NCBI RefSeq assembly: GCF_018780585.1
Contig: NZ_JADMJL010000006.1
Coordinates: forward strand, 62,001-126,000
Direction: 5' to 3'
DNA: 64,000 nt
Origin: Methyloversatilis discipulorum
Lineage (GTDB): Bacteria; Pseudomonadota; Gammaproteobacteria; Burkholderiales; Rhodocyclaceae
The notes below the pieces were generated by a model that saw only the letters and a list, made by a program, of their open reading frames with translations, searched no databases and was not told where the DNA came from. Each line of letters opens with the position of its first letter. Position 1 is the first letter of the stretch. Of this stretch, positions 26,109 through 33,264 are shown one piece after another. Made by a program: the position numbers and the translations under genes.

Positions 26109-26882
26109 TCAGTCGACGGCGTGATAGCCGGCGTCGACGTAGAGGGTCTGCCCGGTCATGCCGGAGGCGGCGTCCGAGCACAAGAAGGCGGTCAGCCCGG
26201 CGATCTCGTCCAGCGTGACCAGGCGGCCCAGCGGCGACTTGCGAACAGCGCTGTCCATCAGTGCGTCGAAGGACGCGATGCCGGAGGCTGCGCGCGTCAG
26301 GATCGGGCCGGGCGACACCGCATGCACGCGGATGCCGGCGGGGCCGAGTTCCATCGCCATGTAACGCACCATCGATTCCAGTGCGGCCTTGACCGGTCCC
26401 ATCAGGCCGTAGTTCGGCACCGCCTCGTCGGCGCCGAGATAGGACATCGTGACCAGGCTGCCGCCGGCGCCCATGTGCGGTGCACACAGACGAGCCAGTG
26501 CGGCGAAGCTGTGGCAGGAAATGTCCATCGCCCGGGCGAAGCCGGCGCTCGAGCTGTCGATCACGCGGCCGTGCAGGTCTTCCAGCGGCGCCCAGGCGAT
26601 CGAGTGGATGACGAAATCGAGCCGGCCCAGATGGGCGACCGCGGCGGCGACCAGTGCCTCCAGGTCGCCGTCCTTCTCCACGTCGCAGGTGAACAGCGGC
26701 GAGGCGAGTTGATCGGCCAGCGGCGCAACGTAGCGCGCCGCCTTGTCGTTGAGGCAGGACAGCACCAGATCGGCGCCCTGGGCGCGAGCGGTCTGCGCGC
26801 AGCCCCAGGCGATGCTGCGATCGTTGGCAAGACCGACGACGAGGCCTTTCTTGCCGGACAGCGGAGGGGTGTAAGCGGTCAT
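26109..26882 (-). CDS. fabI: Enoyl-ACP reductase (FabI type)
   Basis: A 257-residue short-chain dehydrogenase of the FabI branch, reducing trans-2-enoyl-ACP with NAD(P)H. It starts LSGKKGLVVGLANDRSIAWG, the typical FabI cofactor motif, and has the Tyr-x6-Lys catalytic pair in NYGLMGPVKAALE, then VHAVSPGPI. It leads the operon with MaoC-Pta and AckA, an unusual place for an essential fatty-acid gene. It may serve an acyl-CoA side pathway, or be a second copy; that cannot be judged here. Confidence 0.9.
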   Translation of the reverse strand: MTAYTPPLSGKKGLVVGLANDRSIAWGCAQTARAQGADLVLSCLNDKAARYVAPLADQLASPLFTCDVEKDGDLEALVAAAVAHLGRLDFVIHSIAWAPLEDLHGRVIDSSSAGFARAMDISCHSFAALARLCAPHMGAGGSLVTMSYLGADEAVPNYGLMGPVKAALESMVRYMAMELGPAGIRVHAVSPGPILTRAASGIASFDALMDSAVRKSPLGRLVTLDEIAGLTAFLCSDAASGMTGQTLYVDAGYHAVD

Positions 26883-27325
26883 GACGTTGCCGGAATCGGT
26901 TCGGATGGACGGGTAAACACTACGCGTCGAATCTTACGGAGTTCCTGTTGCACTGCACATGACTTCGGACAAGTGCGCGCGCGGTCCTTCCGTCGGCACG
27001 CCGGACCTCTTTGCTGCCGCACGGTCGCCGTCGCGTCGTCGCATCGACAACGGCGGCCTGCCTGAAGGGCAGAGAGCTGCCTTGATGACGTGCGTATTCC
27101 GGGGCGTATTCGAGGGGTGGCGCGGAACCCAGCGCCGACGCGGCTCGCAGGTTGCGGTGCACAAAAAATAAGCGACTGCGGGCGGTGCGTTTATAAGCTT
27201 GCCGTAAGGTTCGCTCCCTAGCATCCGCCACGCTGCACTCAAGGCGCCCGGGTGCGGGGCTGTCGGGTACCCCCCGGCAGGCTGGATAAACCGGGTTGTT
27301 CATAAACACAGGAGGAGGAGTACCC
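26883..27325. other. 443-base intergenic region, divergent promoters expected
   Basis: This stretch separates fabI (-) from the symporter operon (+). I see no convincing gene: the short frames inside lack ribosome sites and family features. AT-rich patches ACAAAAAATAAG (27161-27172) and TTTATAAGC (27190-27198) stand out in GC-rich DNA and may mark promoter elements, but no -35/-10 pair with normal spacing is evident. The 3' end has a very strong ribosome site, GGAGGAGGAG, before the DUF4212 gene. Confidence 0.6.
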
Positions 27326-27580
27326 ATGGACAGTAACAGCCAAGGCTACTGGAAAGCCACGCTGGGACTGCTGACCAGGATCCTGATCATCTGGTTCGCA
27401 GTCTCGTTCGGCGCAGGCATCCTGTTTGCCGATGCGCTCAACGGCATCAAGCTCGGCGGCTATCCGCTCGGCTTCTGGTTTGCCCAACAGGGTTCGATCT
27501 ACATCTTCATCGCGCTGATCTTCTACTACGCGAAGAAGATGGGTGACATCGACCGCCAGTTCGACGTTCACGAGGATTGA
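27326..27580 (+). CDS. Small subunit of sodium:solute symporter (DUF4212)
   Basis: An 84-residue membrane protein with two transmembrane helices (about 14-36 and 50-70). It has the family tail YYAKKMGDIDRQFDV and the motif YPLGFWFAQQGSIYIF. DUF4212 proteins occur as partners of VC_2705-type symporters. The start at 27326 follows a run of GGAGGAGGAG; an upstream in-frame ATG at 27296 precedes this ribosome site and is unlikely. The symporter gene starts 4 bases after its stop. Confidence 0.92.
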   Translation: MDSNSQGYWKATLGLLTRILIIWFAVSFGAGILFADALNGIKLGGYPLGFWFAQQGSIYIFIALIFYYAKKMGDIDRQFDVHED

Positions 27581-27584
27581 TCAC

Positions 27585-29390
27585 ATGGACCTTCAAACAA
27601 CCATCTACATCGTTGTCGGTCTGAGCTTCGCGCTCTACATCGGCATCGCCATCTGGGCGCGTGCCGGTTCGACCAGCGAGTTCTATGCCGCCGGCGGCAG
27701 CGTGCATCCGATCACCAACGGCATGGCAACCGCCGCCGACTGGATGTCGGCTGCGTCCTTCATCTCGATGGCCGGCCTGATTTCCAACATGGGTTACGGC
27801 GGCGGCCTGTTCCTGATGGGCTGGACCGGCGGATACGTGCTGCTGGCCATGCTGCTGGCACCGTACCTGCGCAAGTTCGGCAAGTTCACCGTGCCGCAGT
27901 TCATCGGCGACCGCTTCTACTCGAAGTCGGCGTCGACCGTGGCGGTGATCTGCCTGCTGACCGCGTCGACCACCTACATCATCGGTCAGATGACCGGCGT
28001 CGGTGTGGCGTTCTCGCGCTTCCTGAACGTGTCCAGCGACACCGGCATCTACGTTGGCCAGGCCATCGTGTTCCTGTATGCGGTGTTCGGCGGCATGAAG
28101 GGCATCACCTACACCCAGGTGGCGCAGTACATCGTGCTCATCCTGGCCTACACCATCCCGGCCATCTTCATTTCGCTGCAGTTCACCGGCAACCCGCTCC
28201 CGCAACTGGGTCTGGGCAGCACGCTGAGCGGCACCGACGTGTCGCTGCTGGCCAAGCTCGACCAGGTCGTGACCGAACTGGGCTTCGGCAAGTACACGAC
28301 GACCACGGCGGGCTCGACGCTCAACATGTTCGTCTACACGCTGTCGCTGATGATCGGTACCGCCGGTCTGCCGCACGTGATCATGCGCTTCTTCACCGTT
28401 CCGACGGTCAAGGACGCACGTTCGTCGGCTGGCTGGGCGCTGGTGTTCATCGCCATCCTCTACACGACCGCTCCGGCCGTGGCCGCGATGGCCAAGATGA
28501 ACCTGCACGGCACGGTCAACACCGCGGTGAAGACCAACGGCGACCTGTACGCCGTCGAGTCCAGCATCAAGAACGAAGACCGTCCGGACTGGATGAAGCG
28601 CTGGGAAAAGACCGGTCTTCTGAAGTGGGAAGACAAGAACGGCGACGGCCGCATCCAGTACTACGACGACAAGACCAAGAGCGACGAAGCCAAGGCCAAG
28701 GCCGAAGCCGCGGGCTGGAAGGGCAACGAGCTGACGGTGAACGCCGACATCATCGTGCTGGCCAACCCGGAAATCGCGCTGCTGCCGAACTGGGTAATCG
28801 CGCTGGTGGCTGCCGGTGGTCTGGCTGCCGCACTGTCGACCGCTGCCGGTCTGCTGATGGCGATTTCGTCCGCCGTGTCGCATGACCTGGTCAAGGGCGT
28901 GTTCAACCCGAACATCAGCGAGAAGGGCGAGCTGCTGGCGGGCAAGATCGCCATGGCGGTGGCCATCGTGATTTCGGGCTATCTCGGCCTGAACCCGCCG
29001 GGCTTCGCGGCAGGTACCGTGGCGCTGGCCTTCGGTATCGCGGCATCGTCGCTGTTCCCGGCCATCATGATGGGCATCTTCTCGAAGAAGATGAACAAGG
29101 AAGGCGCCATCGCCGGCATGCTGGCGGGTCTCGCGGTCACGCTGTTCTACGTGTTCGCGCACAAGGGCATCTTCTTCATCAAGGGCACGGACTTCGTCGA
29201 CATGATCGGTGGCGCGAACTCCTTCTTCGGCATCACGCCGGAAGCCTTCGGTGCGGTCGGTGCGCTGGTGAACTTCATCGTCGCCTTCCTGGTCGATAAG
29301 GTGACCAAGGAGCCGCCGGAGCACATCCAGCACATGGTCGAATCCGTGCGCATCCCGCGCGGTTCGAAGGTGGTGGACGGCGCTCACTGA
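27585..29390 (+). CDS. Sodium:solute symporter, VC_2705-like, ActP-related
   Basis: A 601-residue SSS-family importer with about 13 membrane helices. Recognisable blocks are FYAAGGSVHPITNGMATAAD, ASTTYIIGQMTGVGVAFSRF, YAVFGGMKGITYTQVAQY, GTAGLPHVIMRFFTVP and AALSTAAGLLMAISSAVSHD. A hydrophilic insertion of about 85 residues (318-400) holds a canonical 12-residue EF-hand loop starting at Asp350 (DKNGDGRIQYYD). Substrate is probably a short monocarboxylate such as acetate, by similarity to ActP. It is co-transcribed with the DUF4212 subunit, and a strong terminator follows. Confidence 0.93.
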   Translation: MDLQTTIYIVVGLSFALYIGIAIWARAGSTSEFYAAGGSVHPITNGMATAADWMSAASFISMAGLISNMGYGGGLFLMGWTGGYVLLAMLLAPYLRKFGKFTVPQFIGDRFYSKSASTVAVICLLTASTTYIIGQMTGVGVAFSRFLNVSSDTGIYVGQAIVFLYAVFGGMKGITYTQVAQYIVLILAYTIPAIFISLQFTGNPLPQLGLGSTLSGTDVSLLAKLDQVVTELGFGKYTTTTAGSTLNMFVYTLSLMIGTAGLPHVIMRFFTVPTVKDARSSAGWALVFIAILYTTAPAVAAMAKMNLHGTVNTAVKTNGDLYAVESSIKNEDRPDWMKRWEKTGLLKWEDKNGDGRIQYYDDKTKSDEAKAKAEAAGWKGNELTVNADIIVLANPEIALLPNWVIALVAAGGLAAALSTAAGLLMAISSAVSHDLVKGVFNPNISEKGELLAGKIAMAVAIVISGYLGLNPPGFAAGTVALAFGIAASSLFPAIMMGIFSKKMNKEGAIAGMLAGLAVTLFYVFAHKGIFFIKGTDFVDMIGGANSFFGITPEAFGAVGALVNFIVAFLVDKVTKEPPEHIQHMVESVRIPRGSKVVDGAH

Positions 29391-29451
29391 GTTCCGGCCG
29401 AAGCCGAGCAGGACACCGTCGCGGCCCTGCCGCGCCGGTGGTTTAATGAGA

Positions 29452-29483
29452 GGCCCTGCCAGCCGTTCTGGCGGGGCCTTTTC
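29452..29483 (+). terminator. Rho-independent terminator after the symporter
   Basis: GGCCCTGCCAG (29452-29462) pairs with CTGGCGGGGCC (29468-29478) over 11 bp with one G-T pair. The loop is CCGTT, and TTTT follows. Confidence 0.88.
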
Positions 29484-29538
29484 ACTGATACACCCGTCGT
29501 GCCGTTGCGCGCGGCAGAGGCGGGGGAGGAGACACAGC

Positions 29539-29892
29539 ATGGTGTTCGACATCGGCGTCGCAATGACGTGGATACTTTTTCTCGCGCTGTTCCCGATCGC
29601 TTTCTTCTGGCTGCGCCGCTGCTGGCGCATCCTGGTCAAGCGGGATTTTTCAGAGGTCGCGCTCAAGCGCGGCGAACCGCCGCCCGACGCAGCCCGCTGG
29701 GCGCCGTATGAGCTGACGATCAACGGCATCGGCGGCATCGTCATCCTGTTCGTCATCGGCGGCGTTGTCACCGGCACGCTGAGTTATGAACAGTGGAGCG
29801 CCATCGCCGGCACGACGATCTGGTGCAAGTTCTTCACCAGTTTCGCGCTGGGCCGGCACGCCCATATGAACGCGACCAAGAAGGCCGCCTGA
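29539..29892 (+). CDS. Small membrane protein, unknown
   Basis: A 117-residue protein with two predicted helices (about 7-28 and 57-80) and basic flanks (WLRRCWRILVKRDF). The C-terminus is His/Lys-containing and cytoplasmic in appearance. I do not recognise a family of known function. The ATG at 29539 follows GGGAGGAGAC. It stands between the symporter terminator and the next small membrane gene, whose start is 11 bases downstream, so it begins the sensor-side transcription unit. Confidence 0.75.
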   Translation: MVFDIGVAMTWILFLALFPIAFFWLRRCWRILVKRDFSEVALKRGEPPPDAARWAPYELTINGIGGIVILFVIGGVVTGTLSYEQWSAIAGTTIWCKFFTSFALGRHAHMNATKKAA

Positions 29893-29903
29893 GCCGCACG
29901 GCG

Positions 29904-30101
29904 ATGAACACGCCGATCCGCTCGCAGCGGCTGATCGGGCTGTTCGCCGCGGCCCTGCTGCTGTTCAACTTCCCGCTGCTGGCACTGTGGGACCGGCACG
30001 CGCTGCTGTTCGGTCTGCCCTTGTTCCCGACCGCGCTGTTCCTGGTGTGGGGCGCGCTGATCGCGCTGCTCGCGCTGGTGATCGAGCGCACGGAGCGCTA
30101 G
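29904..30101 (+). CDS. Two-helix small membrane protein (DUF3311-like)
   Basis: A 65-residue protein with two hydrophobic helices (RLIGLFAAALLLFNFPLLAL and LFLVWGALIALLALVIE). This is the arrangement of small proteins encoded directly before SSS-family transporters, here before the symporter-kinase fusion. It may be its accessory subunit, mirroring the DUF4212/symporter pair. Its stop is 2 bases before the GTG of the next gene. The family assignment is tentative. Confidence 0.72.
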   Translation: MNTPIRSQRLIGLFAAALLLFNFPLLALWDRHALLFGLPLFPTALFLVWGALIALLALVIERTER

Positions 30102-30103
30102 CT

Positions 30104-32902
30104 GTGCTGTCCGCGCCGCTGCTGGTCGGTGCGTCCTTCGCCTACCTGCTGCTGCTGTTCGCGGTCGCCTGGTACGGCGACCATCGCGCGCAACAGGGGC
30201 GCTCGGTCATCGACAACGCCTGGGTGTATGCCGCCTCGATGGCGGTCTACTGCACCGCGTGGACCTATTTCGGCAGCGTCGGCCGCGCGTCGACCTCAGG
30301 CGTGTGGTTCCTGCCCATCTATCTCGGCCCCACGCTGGCGATGATTCTGGCCTGGATGGTGGTGCGCAAGATGATCCGCATCGCGCGCAGCTACCGCATC
30401 ACGTCGATCGCCGACTTCGTTGCCAGTCGCTACGGCAAGAGCCCGACGCTGGCCGGACTGGTGACACTGATCACCGTGGTCGGCATCGTTCCGTATATCG
30501 CGCTGCAGCTGAAGGCCATCGCAAGCGGCTACGCGGTGATGACCACGGTGCCGGGCGAGGCGGTCGGCAGCCCGTCCGACTGGTGGCGCGACAGCACGCT
30601 CTACGTCGCGCTCGCGCTGGCCGGTTTCACCATGGTGTTCGGTACCCGCCACCTCGACACCACCGAACGTCACGAGGGCATGGTGGCGGCCATCGCCTTC
30701 GAATCGGTGGTGAAGCTGATCGCCTTCATCGCCGTCGGCAGCTTCGTGTGCTGGTCGCTGTTCGACGGCCCGGCCGACCTGTTCGGGCGCGCACTCGACA
30801 ACCCGGACCTCGCGCCGCTGCTCGGTCTGGAGCAGCAGGGCCGCCCCTTCGCCTACGAACAGTGGTTCGCGCTGACCGTGCTGTCGATGCTGTCGGTCGT
30901 GTTCCTGCCGCGCCAGTTCCAGGTGATGGTGGTCGAGAACGTGAACGAGCGCCACCTGCGCCGCGCCGTGTGGGTGTTTCCGCTCTACCTGCTGCTGATC
31001 AATGTGTTCGTGCTGCCGATCGCGCTCGGCGGCCTGCTGCACTTCGGCGCTGGCAACATGAATGCGGAAAGCTTCGTGCTGTCGCTGCCACTCGACCGCG
31101 GCTGGCACGCGCTGGCACTGTTCGCCTTCATCGGCGGGCTGTCGGCGGCGACCGGCATGGTCATCGTCGAAACCATCGCGGTGTCGACCATGGTGTGCAA
31201 CGACCTGGTGATGCCGCTGCTGCTGCGTACCCGCCGCTTCGGCGCCCGCGCCGCCGGTGACCTCACCGGCATCCTGCTCGGCATCCGGCGCGCAGCCATC
31301 GTCGGCGTCATGCTGCTCGGCTACATCTACTTCCACGTCGCCGGCGAGGCCTACGCACTGGTGAGCATCGGCCTGATCAGCTTCGCCGCGGTGGCGCAGT
31401 TCGCGCCGGCCGCGCTCGGCGGCATGTACTGGAAGGGCGGCACCCGCGGTGGCGCGCTCGCCGGGCTCAGCGCCGGTTTCGCGCTGTGGGCATGGACGCT
31501 GATGCTGCCGTCCATCGCCAAGTCCGGCTGGATGGATGCCGCCTTCATCGCGCACGGTCCGTGGGGCATCGAGTTGCTGAAGCCGGAACAGCTGTTCGGC
31601 CTGGCCGGCCTCGACAACCTGACGCATTCGCTGTTCTGGAGCCTGCTCGCCAATATTGGCGCCTATGTCGGCGTGTCGCTGTGGCGCACGCCGTCGGCGG
31701 CGGAAACCAGCCAGGCGCTGCTGTTCGTCGATGTGTTCGAACGGACCGAAGGCAGCCGGCCGGTGTTTTGGCGCGGGCGTGCGCAGGTGGCCGACCTGTT
31801 GCCGCTGGTCGCGCGCTTTCTGGGTGCGGCGCGCGCGCAGAAGCTGTTCGAGGACTACGCCGCCGCCAGCGGTGTAGCCGGCGTGGACGAGATCAAGCCG
31901 GATGCACGTCTGGTGCAGTTCGTCGAAACCCAGCTTGCTGGCGCCATCGGCAGCGCGTCGGCACGCGTGATGGTGGCGTCGGTGGTGGAGGAGGAGGCGC
32001 TGGACCTCGACGACGTGATGCGCATCCTCGACGAAGCGTCGCAGCTGCGCGCCTATTCGCACGCGCTGGAGGAGAAGTCGCAGTCGCTGGAGCGCGCCAC
32101 CGCCGAACTGCGCGCCGCCAACGAGCAGCTGAAGAGCCTGGACCGGTTGAAGGACGATTTCATGTCCTCGGTCACGCACGAACTGCGCACGCCGCTCACC
32201 TCGATCCGCGCGCTGTCCGAGCTGATGGTGGACGACCCGCAGATGGACAGTGCGCAGCGCCAGCACTTCCTCGGCATCGTCGTGGCCGAGACCGAGCGCC
32301 TGAGCCGCCTGGTGAACCAGGTGCTGGACATGGCCAAGATCGAATCCGGCCACGCCGAATGGCACACCGCCGATGTCGATCTGCGGGCGCTGGTGTTGAA
32401 GGCGATCGAAACGACGCACGAGGTGTTCCGCGAGCGCGGTGCCGACGTGACGCTGGACGCACCGTCCGCCGTGGCGACGCTGCGCGCCGACCCCGATCGG
32501 CTCACCCAGGTGCTGCTGAACCTGCTGTCCAACGCCGCCAAGTTCGTACCGCGCGGCAGCGGACGCATCCATGTGCGCATGCGCAGCGACGACAGCGGTA
32601 TCACGGTCGAAGTGCGCGACAACGGCCCCGGCGTGCCGGTGGCCGAGCACGCGCTGGTGTTCGAGAAATTCCGCCAGGGCGGCGACGGGGTGAACCGGCC
32701 GCAGGGCACCGGACTCGGCCTGCCGATCAGCCGACAGATCGTCGAGCATTTCGGCGGCAGAATGTGGCTGGAATCTGATGCAGGCCAAGGCGCCTGCTTC
32801 GCCTTCCATCTACCGTGGCAGATACAAGAGGGCCGTCAGGCACCCGACAATCCGACCGCAAACCCCGTGCAGGGCGGACAGCAAGGAGGAGCTCCCCAGT
32901 GA
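30104..32902 (+). CDS. Sodium:solute symporter-histidine kinase fusion (CbrA-like, with STAC region)
   Basis: A 932-residue sensor. Residues 1 to about 500 form an SSS transporter-like domain of about 13 helices (YCTAWTYFGSVGRAS, YRITSIADFVASRYGKSP, FLPRQFQVMVVENVNERHLR). A STAC-like linker (about 540-630) and a coiled coil lead to the HisKA domain, with His692 in VTHELRTPLTSIRAL. The ATPase domain has LNLLSNAAKF, VRDNGPGVP and GTGLGLPI. It should sense or bind a transported solute and phosphorylate the adjacent receiver. Translation starts at GTG 30104; upstream frame extension overlaps the preceding gene. Confidence 0.93.
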   Translation: MLSAPLLVGASFAYLLLLFAVAWYGDHRAQQGRSVIDNAWVYAASMAVYCTAWTYFGSVGRASTSGVWFLPIYLGPTLAMILAWMVVRKMIRIARSYRITSIADFVASRYGKSPTLAGLVTLITVVGIVPYIALQLKAIASGYAVMTTVPGEAVGSPSDWWRDSTLYVALALAGFTMVFGTRHLDTTERHEGMVAAIAFESVVKLIAFIAVGSFVCWSLFDGPADLFGRALDNPDLAPLLGLEQQGRPFAYEQWFALTVLSMLSVVFLPRQFQVMVVENVNERHLRRAVWVFPLYLLLINVFVLPIALGGLLHFGAGNMNAESFVLSLPLDRGWHALALFAFIGGLSAATGMVIVETIAVSTMVCNDLVMPLLLRTRRFGARAAGDLTGILLGIRRAAIVGVMLLGYIYFHVAGEAYALVSIGLISFAAVAQFAPAALGGMYWKGGTRGGALAGLSAGFALWAWTLMLPSIAKSGWMDAAFIAHGPWGIELLKPEQLFGLAGLDNLTHSLFWSLLANIGAYVGVSLWRTPSAAETSQALLFVDVFERTEGSRPVFWRGRAQVADLLPLVARFLGAARAQKLFEDYAAASGVAGVDEIKPDARLVQFVETQLAGAIGSASARVMVASVVEEEALDLDDVMRILDEASQLRAYSHALEEKSQSLERATAELRAANEQLKSLDRLKDDFMSSVTHELRTPLTSIRALSELMVDDPQMDSAQRQHFLGIVVAETERLSRLVNQVLDMAKIESGHAEWHTADVDLRALVLKAIETTHEVFRERGADVTLDAPSAVATLRADPDRLTQVLLNLLSNAAKFVPRGSGRIHVRMRSDDSGITVEVRDNGPGVPVAEHALVFEKFRQGGDGVNRPQGTGLGLPISRQIVEHFGGRMWLESDAGQGACFAFHLPWQIQEGRQAPDNPTANPVQGGQQGGAPQ

Positions 32903-33264
32903 GCAGCAAGATACTGATTGCCGACGACGAGCCGAACATCCTCGTCTCTCTCGAATTCCTGATGAAGCGCGAAGGCTTCGACGTCAGCGTGGCGCGCGAC
33001 GGCGTCGAAGCGCTGGCTGCCATCCGCGAACAGCAGCCCGAACTGGTGCTGCTCGACGTGATGATGCCCGGCAAGAGCGGCTTCGAGGTGTGTCAGGAAG
33101 TGCGTGCCGACGACGCGCTGCGCGGCGTGCGCATCCTGATGCTGACGGCCAAGGGGCGCGACACCGACGTCGCCAAGGGTCTCGCGCTCGGCGCCGACGC
33201 CTACATGACCAAACCCTTCTCCACGCGGGAACTGGTGCAGAAGGTGCGCGAGATGCTCGGATGA
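32899..33264 (+). CDS. Single-domain response regulator (receiver only)
   Basis: A 121-residue CheY-like receiver with no output domain. The acidic pair is in ILIADDEPN, the phospho-acceptor Asp in LLDVMMPGKSG, Thr in MLTAKG and Lys in YMTKPFST. The GTG start overlaps the kinase stop (GTGA) and follows AAGGAGGA, so it is coupled to the kinase. It also runs directly into the exonuclease fusion gene. With no DNA-binding domain, it must act by protein contact. Confidence 0.93.
   Translation: MSSKILIADDEPNILVSLEFLMKREGFDVSVARDGVEALAAIREQQPELVLLDVMMPGKSGFEVCQEVRADDALRGVRILMLTAKGRDTDVAKGLALGADAYMTKPFSTRELVQKVREMLG

Noticed and set aside
26959-27171. 70-codon + frame in the fabI/DUF4212 gap
   Set aside because: No ribosome site, Arg/Ser-rich, no similarity I can recognise.
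27120-27300. Sigma-54 promoter before the symporter operon
   Set aside because: TGGCGCGG near 27118 lacks a GC-type -12 element at the required distance.
27507-29777. 756-codon minus-strand frame opposite the symporter
   Set aside because: Antisense shadow; composition is His/Arg/Gln-rich and the + strand gene is unmistakable.
30296-32809. 837-codon minus-strand frame opposite the symporter-kinase
   Set aside because: Shadow of a well-supported gene; no recognisable domain.
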